Positions 52,769-63,755 of a stretch of 64,000 nt of DNA are shown here, piece by piece. How positions within the stretch are numbered: the stretch's first letter is position 1; every line of letters begins with the position of its first letter. Location of the stretch: positions 37,220 through 101,219 of the forward strand of contig JAZNHG010000025.1 of assembly GCA_045576855.1 (NCBI GenBank), given 5' to 3'. The translations under genes and the position numbers were made by a program. The notes under the pieces are model-generated. The model was not told where the DNA came from and made no database searches. It saw nothing but the letters and a program-made list of their open reading frames with translations. The DNA comes from Colimorpha sp045576855. GTDB taxonomy: Bacteria > Bacteroidota > Bacteroidia > Bacteroidales > P3.

Positions 52769-53731
52769 ATGAAAACGAAGACACTCTTTATAGTCAACCC
52801 CGTGTCCGGCATCGGACGGCAGAAGAGAATAGAGACGCTCATCAAGCAGAATCTGGACCATGACCTGTTCGACTATGCGGTGCGCTACACCGAGCGCATC
52901 CACCACGGCACCGAGCTGGCCCGCGAGGCCGTAGACCAAGGCTACCAGTGCGTGGTGGCAGTGGGCGGCGACGGTTCTGTCAACGATGTGGTGCAGGGCA
53001 TCAAGGACACCGATACCCGGCTGGGTATCATACCCTGCGGCTCGGGCAACGGGCTGGCACACACACTGAAGCTGCCGCTGCAGCCCTGGTTGGCTATACG
53101 CACACTGAACCAGCAATACGAGCAGACCATAGACTCGATAGTCATCACGTCGGCCGACAACAGCGACAAGCGCCAGTACCTGTCGGTCAACGCCGCCGGC
53201 GTGGGCTTCGACGCCTACATCTCGCGAATGATGCAGGCCGCCAAGACCCGCGGGCTGACGGGATATACCAATCTGGTGCTGCGAGCCTACAACAGCTACC
53301 AGAGCGGCACCTACACCATCCGTCTGGGCGACCGCACCCTGACCCGCAACGCCTGGATTATAGCCCTGCAGAACAGCAGCCGCATAGGCTACGGCGTACC
53401 CGTGTCGCCACAGGCCCGACTCGACGACGGCATCATAGACATCAGCATTGTGGACAAGATACCCATAGACCACGTGCCTATCACCATGCCGCTGCTGCTG
53501 ACCAACCATCTGCAGTACTCGCAGCACGTAGAGATGTTCCGCACGCCGGAGGTGCTCATCGAGGGCAACGACGACAAGTGGGTGGACATAGACGGCGAGG
53601 GCATCAATCTGGGCCGCGCCGTGCACTTCGTGAACCACCCCAAGTCGGTCAACGTCTACGCCCGCGACATACACCGCCCCATAATCATCCGCAAGACACC
53701 CGCCGAACTGCTAAACCTGCCCCTGCCATGA
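52769..53731 (+). CDS. diacylglycerol/lipid kinase family protein (YegS-like)
   Basis: A 320-residue kinase of the DAGK catalytic family. FIVNPVSGIGRQKRIE is the N-terminal motif, VAVGGDGSVNDVVQGI (GGDGT-type) binds ATP, and IIPCGSGNGLAHTL supplies the substrate/ATP loop. It phosphorylates diacylglycerol or a related lipid at the membrane. It overlaps the SUI1 gene by 4 bp. Confidence 0.92.
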   Translation: MKTKTLFIVNPVSGIGRQKRIETLIKQNLDHDLFDYAVRYTERIHHGTELAREAVDQGYQCVVAVGGDGSVNDVVQGIKDTDTRLGIIPCGSGNGLAHTLKLPLQPWLAIRTLNQQYEQTIDSIVITSADNSDKRQYLSVNAAGVGFDAYISRMMQAAKTRGLTGYTNLVLRAYNSYQSGTYTIRLGDRTLTRNAWIIALQNSSRIGYGVPVSPQARLDDGIIDISIVDKIPIDHVPITMPLLLTNHLQYSQHVEMFRTPEVLIEGNDDKWVDIDGEGINLGRAVHFVNHPKSVNVYARDIHRPIIIRKTPAELLNLPLP

Positions 53732-54057
53732 GCAAGAAACGCCCCGTGGGAGTGGTCTATTCGACCAACCCCGATTACCAGTACGACTACGACGAGCAGC
53801 CGGAGGAAGCCACCCTGCCCCCCGCCGACCAGCGGCTGCGCGTCAGCCTGGACCGCCATCACCGAGGCGGCAAGACAGTCACCCTCGTCGGCGGATTTGT
53901 CGGTACCGACGACGACCTGCAGGCCCTGGGCCGCATGCTCAAGGGCAAGTGCGGCGTCGGCGGCTCGGCCAAGGACGGCGAAATCATCATCCAGGGCGAC
54001 CAGCTGGACAAGGTCCGCGCGGCCCTCACCGCCGCCGGCTACCGCCTGAAAGGCTAG
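53728..54057 (+). CDS. SUI1-family translation factor (YciH-like)
   Basis: A 109-residue protein with the SUI1/eIF1 fold: LDRHHRGGKTVTLVGGFVG is the conserved basic loop, followed by LKGKCGVGGSAKDGEIIIQG. YciH-type proteins bind the small ribosomal subunit. ATG 53728 overlaps the lipid-kinase stop; the much longer in-frame extension upstream is only an alternative reading of that gene. It is the last gene of the DUF349-GldB-kinase-SUI1 run. Confidence 0.92.
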   Translation: MSKKRPVGVVYSTNPDYQYDYDEQPEEATLPPADQRLRVSLDRHHRGGKTVTLVGGFVGTDDDLQALGRMLKGKCGVGGSAKDGEIIIQGDQLDKVRAALTAAGYRLKG

Positions 54058-54111
54058 ACATGCCGCCGACACCCCCACGCCAACCCGGATTCACAGACAC
54101 TCCCAATTGCC

Positions 54112-54190
54112 TTCCGAAATGTTAAAATGGTAGGATGGTGGTAGGATGGTGGTAGGTTGATGGTACGTTGGTGGTAGGATGATACCCTTC
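54112..54190. repeat. inverted copy of the CATCCTACCACCAAC array
   Basis: Starts CTTCCGAAATGTTAAAATGG and continues GTAGGATGGTGGTAGG-type units. It is the reverse complement of the 49213-49291 element, including the unique end, with the inner units in a different order. Confidence 0.8.
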
Positions 54191-54375
54191 GGGTCGGTGT
54201 TCGGTGTGTAGTGTTCAGTGTTCAGTGTCCTGCGGAAAAATGGCTTCCGCACGCATCCTACAAACTTAATACTGAATACTTAATACTGAAAACTGCCCAC
54301 TGAACACCGTACACGGCTCACTGAACACCACACACTGTACACTGCTAACTGAACACTACACACTGAACACTGAAT
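54191..54375. repeat. GTTCAGTGTGTAGT array and inverted complement around a hairpin core
   Basis: GTTCGGTGTGTAGTGTTCAG units (54198-54229) are followed by the core GCGGAA-6 nt-TTCCGC (about 54232-54252). Complementary CACTGAACACC-type units follow (54298-54375). No gene lies in the 54058-54613 gap. Confidence 0.75.
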
Positions 54376-54437
54376 AAAGCCCCCTCAGCGTAGTTTTGTA
54401 TTTTGCAAGTGAAAATATATAAAATATGTTAACGTCA

Positions 54438-54538
54438 GCCGATGAGTGGAGAGCGGAGAGTGGAGAGCAACTGCCAACTGCCAACTACCAACTGCCAACT
54501 ACCAACTGCCAACTACCAACTGCCAACTACCAACTAAC
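54438..54538. repeat. GAGAGCGGAGAGTG and CAACTGCCAACTACC arrays
   Basis: A short GAGTGGAGAGCGGAGAG block is followed by about ten units of CAACTGCCAACTAC. The latter is the complement of the TTGGCAGTTGACAG dialect at 6719 and 7338. Confidence 0.8.
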
Positions 54539-54556
54539 ACTGAATGGGAACAAAGA

Positions 54557-54592
54557 GCCGAGGGGGCGAGCCGAACAGCTCGCCCCCTCGGC
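54557..54592 (-). terminator. hairpin at the 3' end of gcvP
   Basis: GCCGAGGGGGCGAG (54557-54570) and CTCGCCCCCTCGGC (54579-54592) form a perfect 14-bp stem. On the minus strand it follows the gcvP stop by about 20 bp and is followed by TTTG. Confidence 0.8.
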
Positions 54593-54613
54593 ATACATAT
54601 GGCATCAGCCGGA

Positions 54614-57463
54614 CTATTCAGCCCAGACGGCCTGCAGATTGCGGTCGCCGTAGGCGTCGTCGATCTTGCTGATAGTGGGCCAGTACTTCTCCACATGGGG
54701 CTGCGGGAAGGCAGCTTTCTGGCGGCTGTAGGGCAGCGTCCACTCGTCGGCACAGACCACCTGCATGGTGTGCGGGGCGTTGCAGATGGGGTTGTTGTGC
54801 TCGTCGCTGCGGCCAGTCATGATGTCGTCTATCTCCTGACGGATGGCAATCATGGCGTCGCAGAAGCGGTCCATCTCGCTGAGCGGCTCGCTCTCAGTGG
54901 GCTCGACCATCAGGGTGTTGTGCACCGGGAAGGCCACCGTGGGGGCGTGGAAGCCATAGTCCATGAGACGCTTGGCCACATCGCCGACACTGACCTTGAG
55001 GCTGAACTCGTTGAAGTCGACAATCATCTCGTGGCCACACATGCCGTTGCGGTTGGTGTAGAGAATCTTGTAGTACTTCTGCAGGCGAGCGCGGATGTAA
55101 TTGGCGTTGAGGATGGCGTGTTTGGTGACCTCGGTGAGGCCCTCGCCGCCGAGCATCAGCAGATAGCCATAGGTGATGGGCAGGAGCATGGCGCTGCCGT
55201 AGGGTGCGGCGGCCATCGTGTTGCCATGCTTGCCGCCGACCTCGACCACGGGATGGGTAGGCAGGAAGTCGACGAGCTTCTGGCTGACGGCGATGGGGCC
55301 GACGCCGGGACCGCCGCCGCCGTGAGGCATGGCGAAGGTCTTGTGCAGGTTGAGGTGGCAGACGTCGGCACCCATATGGCCGGGGCTGGTGAGGCCGACC
55401 TGGGCGTTCATGTTGGCACCGTCCATGTAGACGAGGGCGCCGGTGCTGTGTATGATGTCGATAATCTCGAGGATACCCTCTTCGAAGGCACCATGAGTCG
55501 ACGGATAGGTAATCATCAGGCAGCTCAGCGTATCCTTGTACTGCTCGGCTTTGGCGCGCAGGTCGTCGATATCGACGTCACCCTTTTCGTTGCACTTCAC
55601 AACCACGACCGTCATGCCGGCCTTGGCGGCGCTGGCGGGGTTGGTGCCGTGGGCGCTGGCCGGAATGAGGCACACATTGCGCTGGCTCTGGCCATTGGCG
55701 ATATGGTAGTTACGAATAACGGTGAGGCCACTGTATTCGCCATAGGCACCGCTGTTGGGCTGCAGCGACACGCCGGCAAATCCGGTGATGACAGCGAGGC
55801 GCTGCTCGATGTCGCGTATCATTTCGAGGTAGCCTTCGGCCTGATCGGCAGGCACGAAGGGGTGCATGCCGCCGAACTTGCTCCAGCTGAGGGGCATCAT
55901 CTCGGCAGCGGCATTGAGCTTCATGGTGCACGAGCCGAGCGGAATCATGGCACGGTTGAGCGAGAGATCTTTCTCCTCGAGGCGTTTGATGTAGCGCATC
56001 ATGGAGGTCTCGTCGTGGTAGGAGTTGAAGACCTTCTCGGTGAGATAGGCGCTCTGACGCTTGAGGTCGGCGGGGATGGCCTCGTCGGCGAACTTGCAGC
56101 AGCAGCCCTTGCACTCGAGGGCCTCGGCCTTCTTGCCGGCGGCTTCGGCCAGGCAGGCCACAATGGCGTCGAGGTCGGCCTTGGTGACGGTCTCGTCGAT
56201 GGAGATACCGATGCACTCCTCGCAGATGTAGCGGAAGTTGATTTCGTGCTTGAGGGCCACTTCGCGCACCTTGGCGGTGGGCACGGGGCACTGCAGGGCA
56301 AGGGTGTCGAAATAGACCTTGTTCCACTGCTTGTAGCCGTACTGCTCGAGTTCATTGGCCAGACGATGGGCGCGGGCGCAGATGTGGGTAGCGATGTCGC
56401 GTATGCCTTCGGGGCCGTGCCATACGGCGTAGAAGCCGCTCATGTTGGCCACGAGAGCCGAGGCGGTGCAGATATTGGACGTGGCCTTGTCGCGTTTGAT
56501 ATGCTGTTCGCGCATACCGAGGGCCATACGGAGGGCGGGATTGCCCTTGGCGTCGATGGTCCAGCCGATGATACGGCCGGGGAAGAGGCGCTTGAAAGTG
56601 TCGGTGAAGGCGAAGAAGCCGGCGTGGGGACCGCCGAAGCCCATCGGGAGGCCGAAGCGCTGCGAGTTGCCAAAAGCGCAGTCGGCACCCATCTCACCGG
56701 GGGTCTTCATCAGGGCCAGGGCCATGAGGTCGGTAGCCATTCCGACAAAGATACCCTTCTCATGGCACTTGGCGATGAAGGCGCTCCAATCCTGGGCTTC
56801 GCCAAACTGGTTGGGGTACTGCACGAAGGCGGCGAAATAGCTGCCGTCGAGCTCGGTCTGGGCGGCTTTGCCGGTGACAATCTGTATGCCACGGGGAGCG
56901 GCATTGGTCTGCATGACGGCCAGCGTCTGGGGCAGGATACCCTCGTCGACGAAGACCTTGCAGACGCCATCCTTCTGGGCCTGACGGCTGCGGCTGTTGA
57001 AGAACATAATCATGGCTTCGCCGGCGGCGGTGGCTTCGTCGAGGAGCGAGGCATTGCTCAGCGGCATGCCGGTCATGTCGGCCACCATCGTCTGATAGTT
57101 CATCAGCGCCTCGAGGCGTCCCTGGCTGATTTCGGTCTGGTAGGGAGTGTAGCTGGTGTACCAGCCTGCATTCTCGAACACGTTGCGCATGATGACCGCG
57201 GGCGTGATGGCGCCATAGTAACCCATACCGATATACGAGCGGTAGAGTTTGTTCTTCTTGGCCAAATTGCGGCAATGGTTGAGGAACTGATACTCGCTCA
57301 TACCGGCGGGCAGGGGCATGGGCTCTTTCAGACGGATGGCAGCAGGCACTGCCTTCTCGATTAGCTCGTCCATCGAACTGACGCCGATGGTCTGCAGCAT
57401 CTTCTGCACCTCGGTGTCCTTGCTGACACCGTTATGGCGCGAAGTAAAATCATTTTTTATCAT
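54614..57463 (-). CDS. gcvP: glycine dehydrogenase (decarboxylating), P protein
   Basis: A 949-residue full-length (fused alpha plus beta) P protein of the glycine cleavage system. The PLP lysine is in NLHKTFAMPHGGGGPG, in the second half of the protein. The N-terminal half contains MGYYGAITPAVIMRNVFENA, and the C-terminal half RAMIPLGSCTMKLNAAAEM. It decarboxylates glycine and passes the aminomethyl group to H protein. The other gcv genes are not in the window. It lies 39 bp downstream of the leucine-rich-repeat gene and may be read from the ppdK promoter region. Confidence 0.97.
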   Translation of the reverse strand: MIKNDFTSRHNGVSKDTEVQKMLQTIGVSSMDELIEKAVPAAIRLKEPMPLPAGMSEYQFLNHCRNLAKKNKLYRSYIGMGYYGAITPAVIMRNVFENAGWYTSYTPYQTEISQGRLEALMNYQTMVADMTGMPLSNASLLDEATAAGEAMIMFFNSRSRQAQKDGVCKVFVDEGILPQTLAVMQTNAAPRGIQIVTGKAAQTELDGSYFAAFVQYPNQFGEAQDWSAFIAKCHEKGIFVGMATDLMALALMKTPGEMGADCAFGNSQRFGLPMGFGGPHAGFFAFTDTFKRLFPGRIIGWTIDAKGNPALRMALGMREQHIKRDKATSNICTASALVANMSGFYAVWHGPEGIRDIATHICARAHRLANELEQYGYKQWNKVYFDTLALQCPVPTAKVREVALKHEINFRYICEECIGISIDETVTKADLDAIVACLAEAAGKKAEALECKGCCCKFADEAIPADLKRQSAYLTEKVFNSYHDETSMMRYIKRLEEKDLSLNRAMIPLGSCTMKLNAAAEMMPLSWSKFGGMHPFVPADQAEGYLEMIRDIEQRLAVITGFAGVSLQPNSGAYGEYSGLTVIRNYHIANGQSQRNVCLIPASAHGTNPASAAKAGMTVVVVKCNEKGDVDIDDLRAKAEQYKDTLSCLMITYPSTHGAFEEGILEIIDIIHSTGALVYMDGANMNAQVGLTSPGHMGADVCHLNLHKTFAMPHGGGGPGVGPIAVSQKLVDFLPTHPVVEVGGKHGNTMAAAPYGSAMLLPITYGYLLMLGGEGLTEVTKHAILNANYIRARLQKYYKILYTNRNGMCGHEMIVDFNEFSLKVSVGDVAKRLMDYGFHAPTVAFPVHNTLMVEPTESEPLSEMDRFCDAMIAIRQEIDDIMTGRSDEHNNPICNAPHTMQVVCADEWTLPYSRQKAAFPQPHVEKYWPTISKIDDAYGDRNLQAVWAE

Positions 57464-57502
57464 TGTTTGATGGGTTATTTATTATTCTTATTAGGTGAGA
57501 AA

Positions 57503-59005
57503 CTATCTCTTTCTGGCATGGAAGAAACGTACGACGAACTCCTCGTAGATAGTGGTGACACGGACGATGTAGGAACCGGTGGGGAAACGGCGCATATTGA
57601 TATGGCCACGCTTGGGCATACCGGTGAAGACACACTGTCCGGCATCGTTGTACAGGGCCACGTCGACAATGTCGCCCTTGTCTATAGGCACCTCTATGCG
57701 GCGGCGGTCGCGGTTGTAGACTATCATCTGCTGCGAGTTGATGGGTTCAGCCACATCGCTGATTTCATAGTATTCCACCAGTGTGTCGCGGCCTTCCATA
57801 TAAGTAGTGTCATGGATATACTTCACCTCGTGCACCACCTCTGCCGGTTGCATGATGGCCAAATAGGTGGTGGTATCATCAACCGACACGGTACGGGGAT
57901 TGTCAGTATTGCCGTCGCTCCAGCCCCGGAAGCCATAGCCGGCATGGCACACCACGATAAGGTTCACTTTCTCGCCCATATTGTACGCACCCGTACCTAT
58001 GATGGTGCCGCTGGCCGGGTCGCTGAGTTCAGCCACCAGGTCGAGCTTGCAGGGATAGACGGTGCGCAGGTTGCGGATGCGTTTCCATTGGGTCGACTCC
58101 TTATATCGGTCGATGGCGATGCAGGGCACATTGTACACCACGCTGGTCTTCAGTCCGGCAAACACCTCGCTGCCGAGCACCGGTGGGTTCAGCGCACGCA
58201 CGTTCACCTCTTTCACGCCAATACACTGGTAGAAAGCACGGTTATCGACACGCTCCAGATGCTTGGGCAGTTCGATAGCCGTTATTGCATGGCACTGTGC
58301 AAAAGCATAAGTGCCAATACGTTTCACTTGGGCAGGCAGGCGCAGATTACCCCTGATGTTGTTGCAGTAGGCGAAAGCAAACTCGCCAACATATTCCAAT
58401 GCCTCGGGCATATTCCACTCGAAGGTCAGTCCATCCATGCCCACAAAGGCATAGTCAGGGATGCGGGTCACCTGGGGACCGAAACTTACCGACTTCAGCG
58501 AACGGCATCCGCCGAAGGCCGTGGAGCTACGGTTGCCGCCCATGCTCTCGCATTTCACTGCGTTGAACTGCACCGACGTGATGCCACTGCAGCCATAGAA
58601 CGCCGAACGTCCGATGCTGACCATCTCCTCCCCTATCGTCACCTCGCCCTTGATGCCGGTGCACTGATAGAAGGCATAGGCACCAATCTCGGTCACCGTG
58701 GAGGCGATATTGAGCGACGTCACCTCTTTGCACCCCGAGAATGCACGGGGTCCGATAGAGACGACCGTGTAGGTCACTCCCTCGTGTTCAACCTCGGCGG
58801 GTATCACCAATTCGCCCCACGGCATACTGTGCCCCTGCCAACGTGCATTTCCAGAAGCTGGGTAAGTGACTTCCACTACATTTTCCTCGTCGTCTTCGAG
58901 GATGTTGAAATAGAGGGTATAGCCCTCCGGTCGCTGCGATTCGAAATCGAACGCCCACACCGGCAGGGCTATGCCCATCAATAAAATTATGAAAAGACGT
59001 TTCAT
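57503..59005 (-). CDS. BspA-type leucine-rich-repeat protein with T9SS sorting domain
   Basis: A 500-residue secreted protein. The signal peptide ends near PVWAF. LRR_5 (BspA-like) repeats cover about residues 75-300, with the recurring AF..C motif (RAFSGCKEVTSLNI, YAFYQCTGIKG, SAFYGCSGITSV). A bacterial beta-repeat-like segment (GYGFRGWSDGNTDNPRTVSV) follows. The last ~75 residues (VDVALYNDAGQCVFTG, RRFPTGSYIVRV) form a type A sorting domain. Its 9-bp distance to pckA, and 39 bp to gcvP, place a surface protein inside a run of metabolic genes. Confidence 0.87.
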   Translation of the reverse strand: MKRLFIILLMGIALPVWAFDFESQRPEGYTLYFNILEDDEENVVEVTYPASGNARWQGHSMPWGELVIPAEVEHEGVTYTVVSIGPRAFSGCKEVTSLNIASTVTEIGAYAFYQCTGIKGEVTIGEEMVSIGRSAFYGCSGITSVQFNAVKCESMGGNRSSTAFGGCRSLKSVSFGPQVTRIPDYAFVGMDGLTFEWNMPEALEYVGEFAFAYCNNIRGNLRLPAQVKRIGTYAFAQCHAITAIELPKHLERVDNRAFYQCIGVKEVNVRALNPPVLGSEVFAGLKTSVVYNVPCIAIDRYKESTQWKRIRNLRTVYPCKLDLVAELSDPASGTIIGTGAYNMGEKVNLIVVCHAGYGFRGWSDGNTDNPRTVSVDDTTTYLAIMQPAEVVHEVKYIHDTTYMEGRDTLVEYYEISDVAEPINSQQMIVYNRDRRRIEVPIDKGDIVDVALYNDAGQCVFTGMPKRGHINMRRFPTGSYIVRVTTIYEEFVVRFFHARKR

Positions 59006-59014
59006 TGCTTGTTG

Positions 59015-60631
59015 TTATTTCACATGAGGACCTGCGGCCACCAATGCCTTGCCTGCTTCATTGTGGGTGAACTTGACAAAGTTCTTCACAAAGCGGTCGG
59101 CAAGGTCGTGTGCCTTCTCGTCCCACTGCTTGGCGTCGGCGTAGGTGTCGCGCGGATCCAGTATCTTGGGATCCACACCAGGCAGGGCGGTAGGCACCTC
59201 GAAGTCGAAGTAAGGTATCTTCTTCGTCTCGGCCTTCAGGATAGAGCCATCGAGGATAGCATCAATAATACCACGCGTATCTTTAATACTGATACGCTTG
59301 CCAGTGCCATTCCAGCCCGTATTGACCAGATAAGCCTTGGCACCACTCTTCTCCATGCGCTTCACCAGCTCCTCGGCATACTTGGTGGGATGCAGCTCGA
59401 GGAAAGCCTGGCCGAAGCAGGCACTGAAGGTCGGCGTGGGCTCGGTGATACCGCGCTCGGTACCAGCCAACTTGGCGGTGAATCCGCTGAGGAAGTAGTA
59501 CTTGCACTGCTCGGGGGTGAGGATGCTCACCGGAGGCAGCACTCCAAAGGCGTCGGCACTGAGAAAGATGACATTCTCGGCTGCGGGAGCTGCACTTATC
59601 GGACGGACAATCTTTTCGATATGGTCGATAGGATAGCTCACACGCGTATTCTCGGTGACACTCTTGTCGGCAAAGTCTATCTTGCCGTCCTTGTCGACGG
59701 TGACATTCTCCAACAGGGCGTTGCGGCGAATGGCATTGTAGATGTCGGGTTCGCTGTCTTTGTCCAGGTTGATAACCTTGGCATAGCAGCCACCTTCGAA
59801 GTTGAAGACGCCCTCGTCATCCCAGCCATGCTCATCGTCGCCAATCAGCAGGCGCTTGGGGGCGGTGCTGAGGGTGGTCTTGCCGGTTCCGCTCAGGCCA
59901 AAGAAGATGGCCGTGTGCTTGCCCTGCATGTCGGTGTTGGCCGAGCAGTGCATAGCGGCAATACCCAGCAACGGCAGGTAGTAGTTCATCATGGAGAACA
60001 TACCCTTCTTCATCTCACCACCGTACCATGTGTTGAGGATTACCTGCTCGCGCGAGGTGACGTTGAACGCCACGCAGGTCTCACTGTTGAGACCCAATTC
60101 CTTGTAGTTCTCCACCTTGGCCTTGCTGGCGGTGTAGACAGTGAAGCTAGGCTTGAAGTCTTTCAGCTCCTCGGCAGTGGGTTTGATGAACATATTGCGG
60201 ACAAAGTGAGCCTGCCAAGCCACCTCCATGATGAAGCGGACGGCAATACGGGTGTCCTTGTTGGCGCCACAAAAAGCGTCAACGACAAAGAGTTCCTTGC
60301 CGCAGAGTTCCTTGCGAGCCAGGTCTTTCATCTGGCCCCACACCTCTTCGCTCATCGGATGGTTATCGTTCTTGTACTCGTCGGAGGTCCACCACACGGT
60401 GTTCTTCGACTGGTCATCCATCACGATGTACTTGTCCTTGGGCGAGCGACCGGTGTAGATGCCGGTCATCACATTGATGGCGTCCAACTCGGTGAGTTGT
60501 CCTTTGTCGTATCCCGTCAGCGACGGATTGGTCTCGAAACGGAAAAGCTCTTCGTAGGAAGGATTGTAGTGAATGTCCTTCACGTCGATAATACCCAGCT
60601 TTTCGAGGTCTTTTCTGATTTTATCGGTCAT
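59015..60631 (-). CDS. pckA: phosphoenolpyruvate carboxykinase (ATP)
   Basis: A 538-residue ATP-dependent PEP carboxykinase. The kinase P-loop is GLSGTGKTTLS, followed by DDEHGWDDEGVFNFEGGCYA with the metal and substrate residues. The N-terminal GRSPKDKYIV supplies an oxaloacetate-binding arginine. In fermentative Bacteroidales the enzyme usually runs toward oxaloacetate, fixing CO2 and making ATP on the way to succinate. The upstream neighbour is pyruvate phosphate dikinase, which acts on the same PEP pool. Confidence 0.97.
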   Translation of the reverse strand: MTDKIRKDLEKLGIIDVKDIHYNPSYEELFRFETNPSLTGYDKGQLTELDAINVMTGIYTGRSPKDKYIVMDDQSKNTVWWTSDEYKNDNHPMSEEVWGQMKDLARKELCGKELFVVDAFCGANKDTRIAVRFIMEVAWQAHFVRNMFIKPTAEELKDFKPSFTVYTASKAKVENYKELGLNSETCVAFNVTSREQVILNTWYGGEMKKGMFSMMNYYLPLLGIAAMHCSANTDMQGKHTAIFFGLSGTGKTTLSTAPKRLLIGDDEHGWDDEGVFNFEGGCYAKVINLDKDSEPDIYNAIRRNALLENVTVDKDGKIDFADKSVTENTRVSYPIDHIEKIVRPISAAPAAENVIFLSADAFGVLPPVSILTPEQCKYYFLSGFTAKLAGTERGITEPTPTFSACFGQAFLELHPTKYAEELVKRMEKSGAKAYLVNTGWNGTGKRISIKDTRGIIDAILDGSILKAETKKIPYFDFEVPTALPGVDPKILDPRDTYADAKQWDEKAHDLADRFVKNFVKFTHNEAGKALVAAGPHVK

Positions 60632-60651
60632 AGCAACAATGGTTTTATCAA

Positions 60652-60692
60652 TGTCCTATAGGACTTATAGGGTTTATAGGTCCTATAGGACA
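60652..60692. repeat. paired TCCTATAGGA palindromes between ppdK and pckA
   Basis: GTCCTATAGGAC occurs at 60653-60664 and 60680-60691, separated by TTATAGGGTTTATAG. Each is a perfect 12-bp palindrome and the pair can form alternative hairpins. They occupy half of the 76-bp gap between the genes. Confidence 0.8.
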
Positions 60693-60707
60693 ATATTGAA
60701 CGATAGT

Positions 60708-63425
<2,718 letters not shown>

Positions 63426-63483
63426 CTTGATTAATTTGTTAGTTTATAATTATTTATTCGTTAATTCTTAAAAAACGAGATTG

Positions 63484-63514
63484 CAAAGATACAAATATTC
63501 CGCCACATGGCAAA
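63484..63514 (-). promoter_or_regulatory. consensus promoter of ppdK
   Basis: On the minus strand TTTG (63511-63514), a 19-nt spacer, then TATCTTTG (63484-63491) followed by C; the start codon is about 58 bp downstream. Confidence 0.9.
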
Positions 63515-63529
63515 ATATTTTTTTCACCA

Positions 63530-63592
63530 GTTAGAGTAGTTAGAGTAGTAAAGTAGTTAGAGGAGTTAAAGTAGTTAAAGGCAATACTGCTG
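63530..63592. repeat. AGTTAGAGTAGTTAGAG word array
   Basis: Five units of AGTAGTTAGAGGAGTTAA type ending in GTTAAAGGCAATA. The same dialect and ending occur at 9990-10097. Confidence 0.75.
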
Positions 63593-63603
63593 TTGACAAA
63601 TAG

Positions 63604-63750
63604 AAGAGTGGAGAGCGGAGAGCGGAGAGTGGAGAGCGGAGAGCGGAGAGTGGAGAGTGGAGAGTGGAGAGCGGAGAGCGGAGAGTGGAGAGTGGAGAGC
63701 GGAGAGTGGAGAGTGGAGAGCGGAGAGTGGAGAGTGGAGAGTGGAGAGCG
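63604..63750. repeat. GGAGAGTGGAGAGCGGAGAG microsatellite-like array
   Basis: About twenty 7-bp units, GAGAGTG or GAGAGCG, in no fixed order. It is the reverse complement of the array at 49499-49612 and, like it, borders the 49-bp repeats. Confidence 0.9.
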
Positions 63751-63755
63751 GGATT

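Noticed and set aside
52948..54057. Long N-terminal extension of the SUI1 protein
   Set aside because: The extension is an alternative frame of the lipid-kinase gene; ATG 53728 gives a normal-length SUI1 protein with an ATGA overlap.
49213..54190. Composite transposon bounded by inverted repeats
   Set aside because: No transposase or integrase gene lies inside, the enclosed genes are ordinary housekeeping or envelope genes, and the flanking arrays are rearranged rather than identical.
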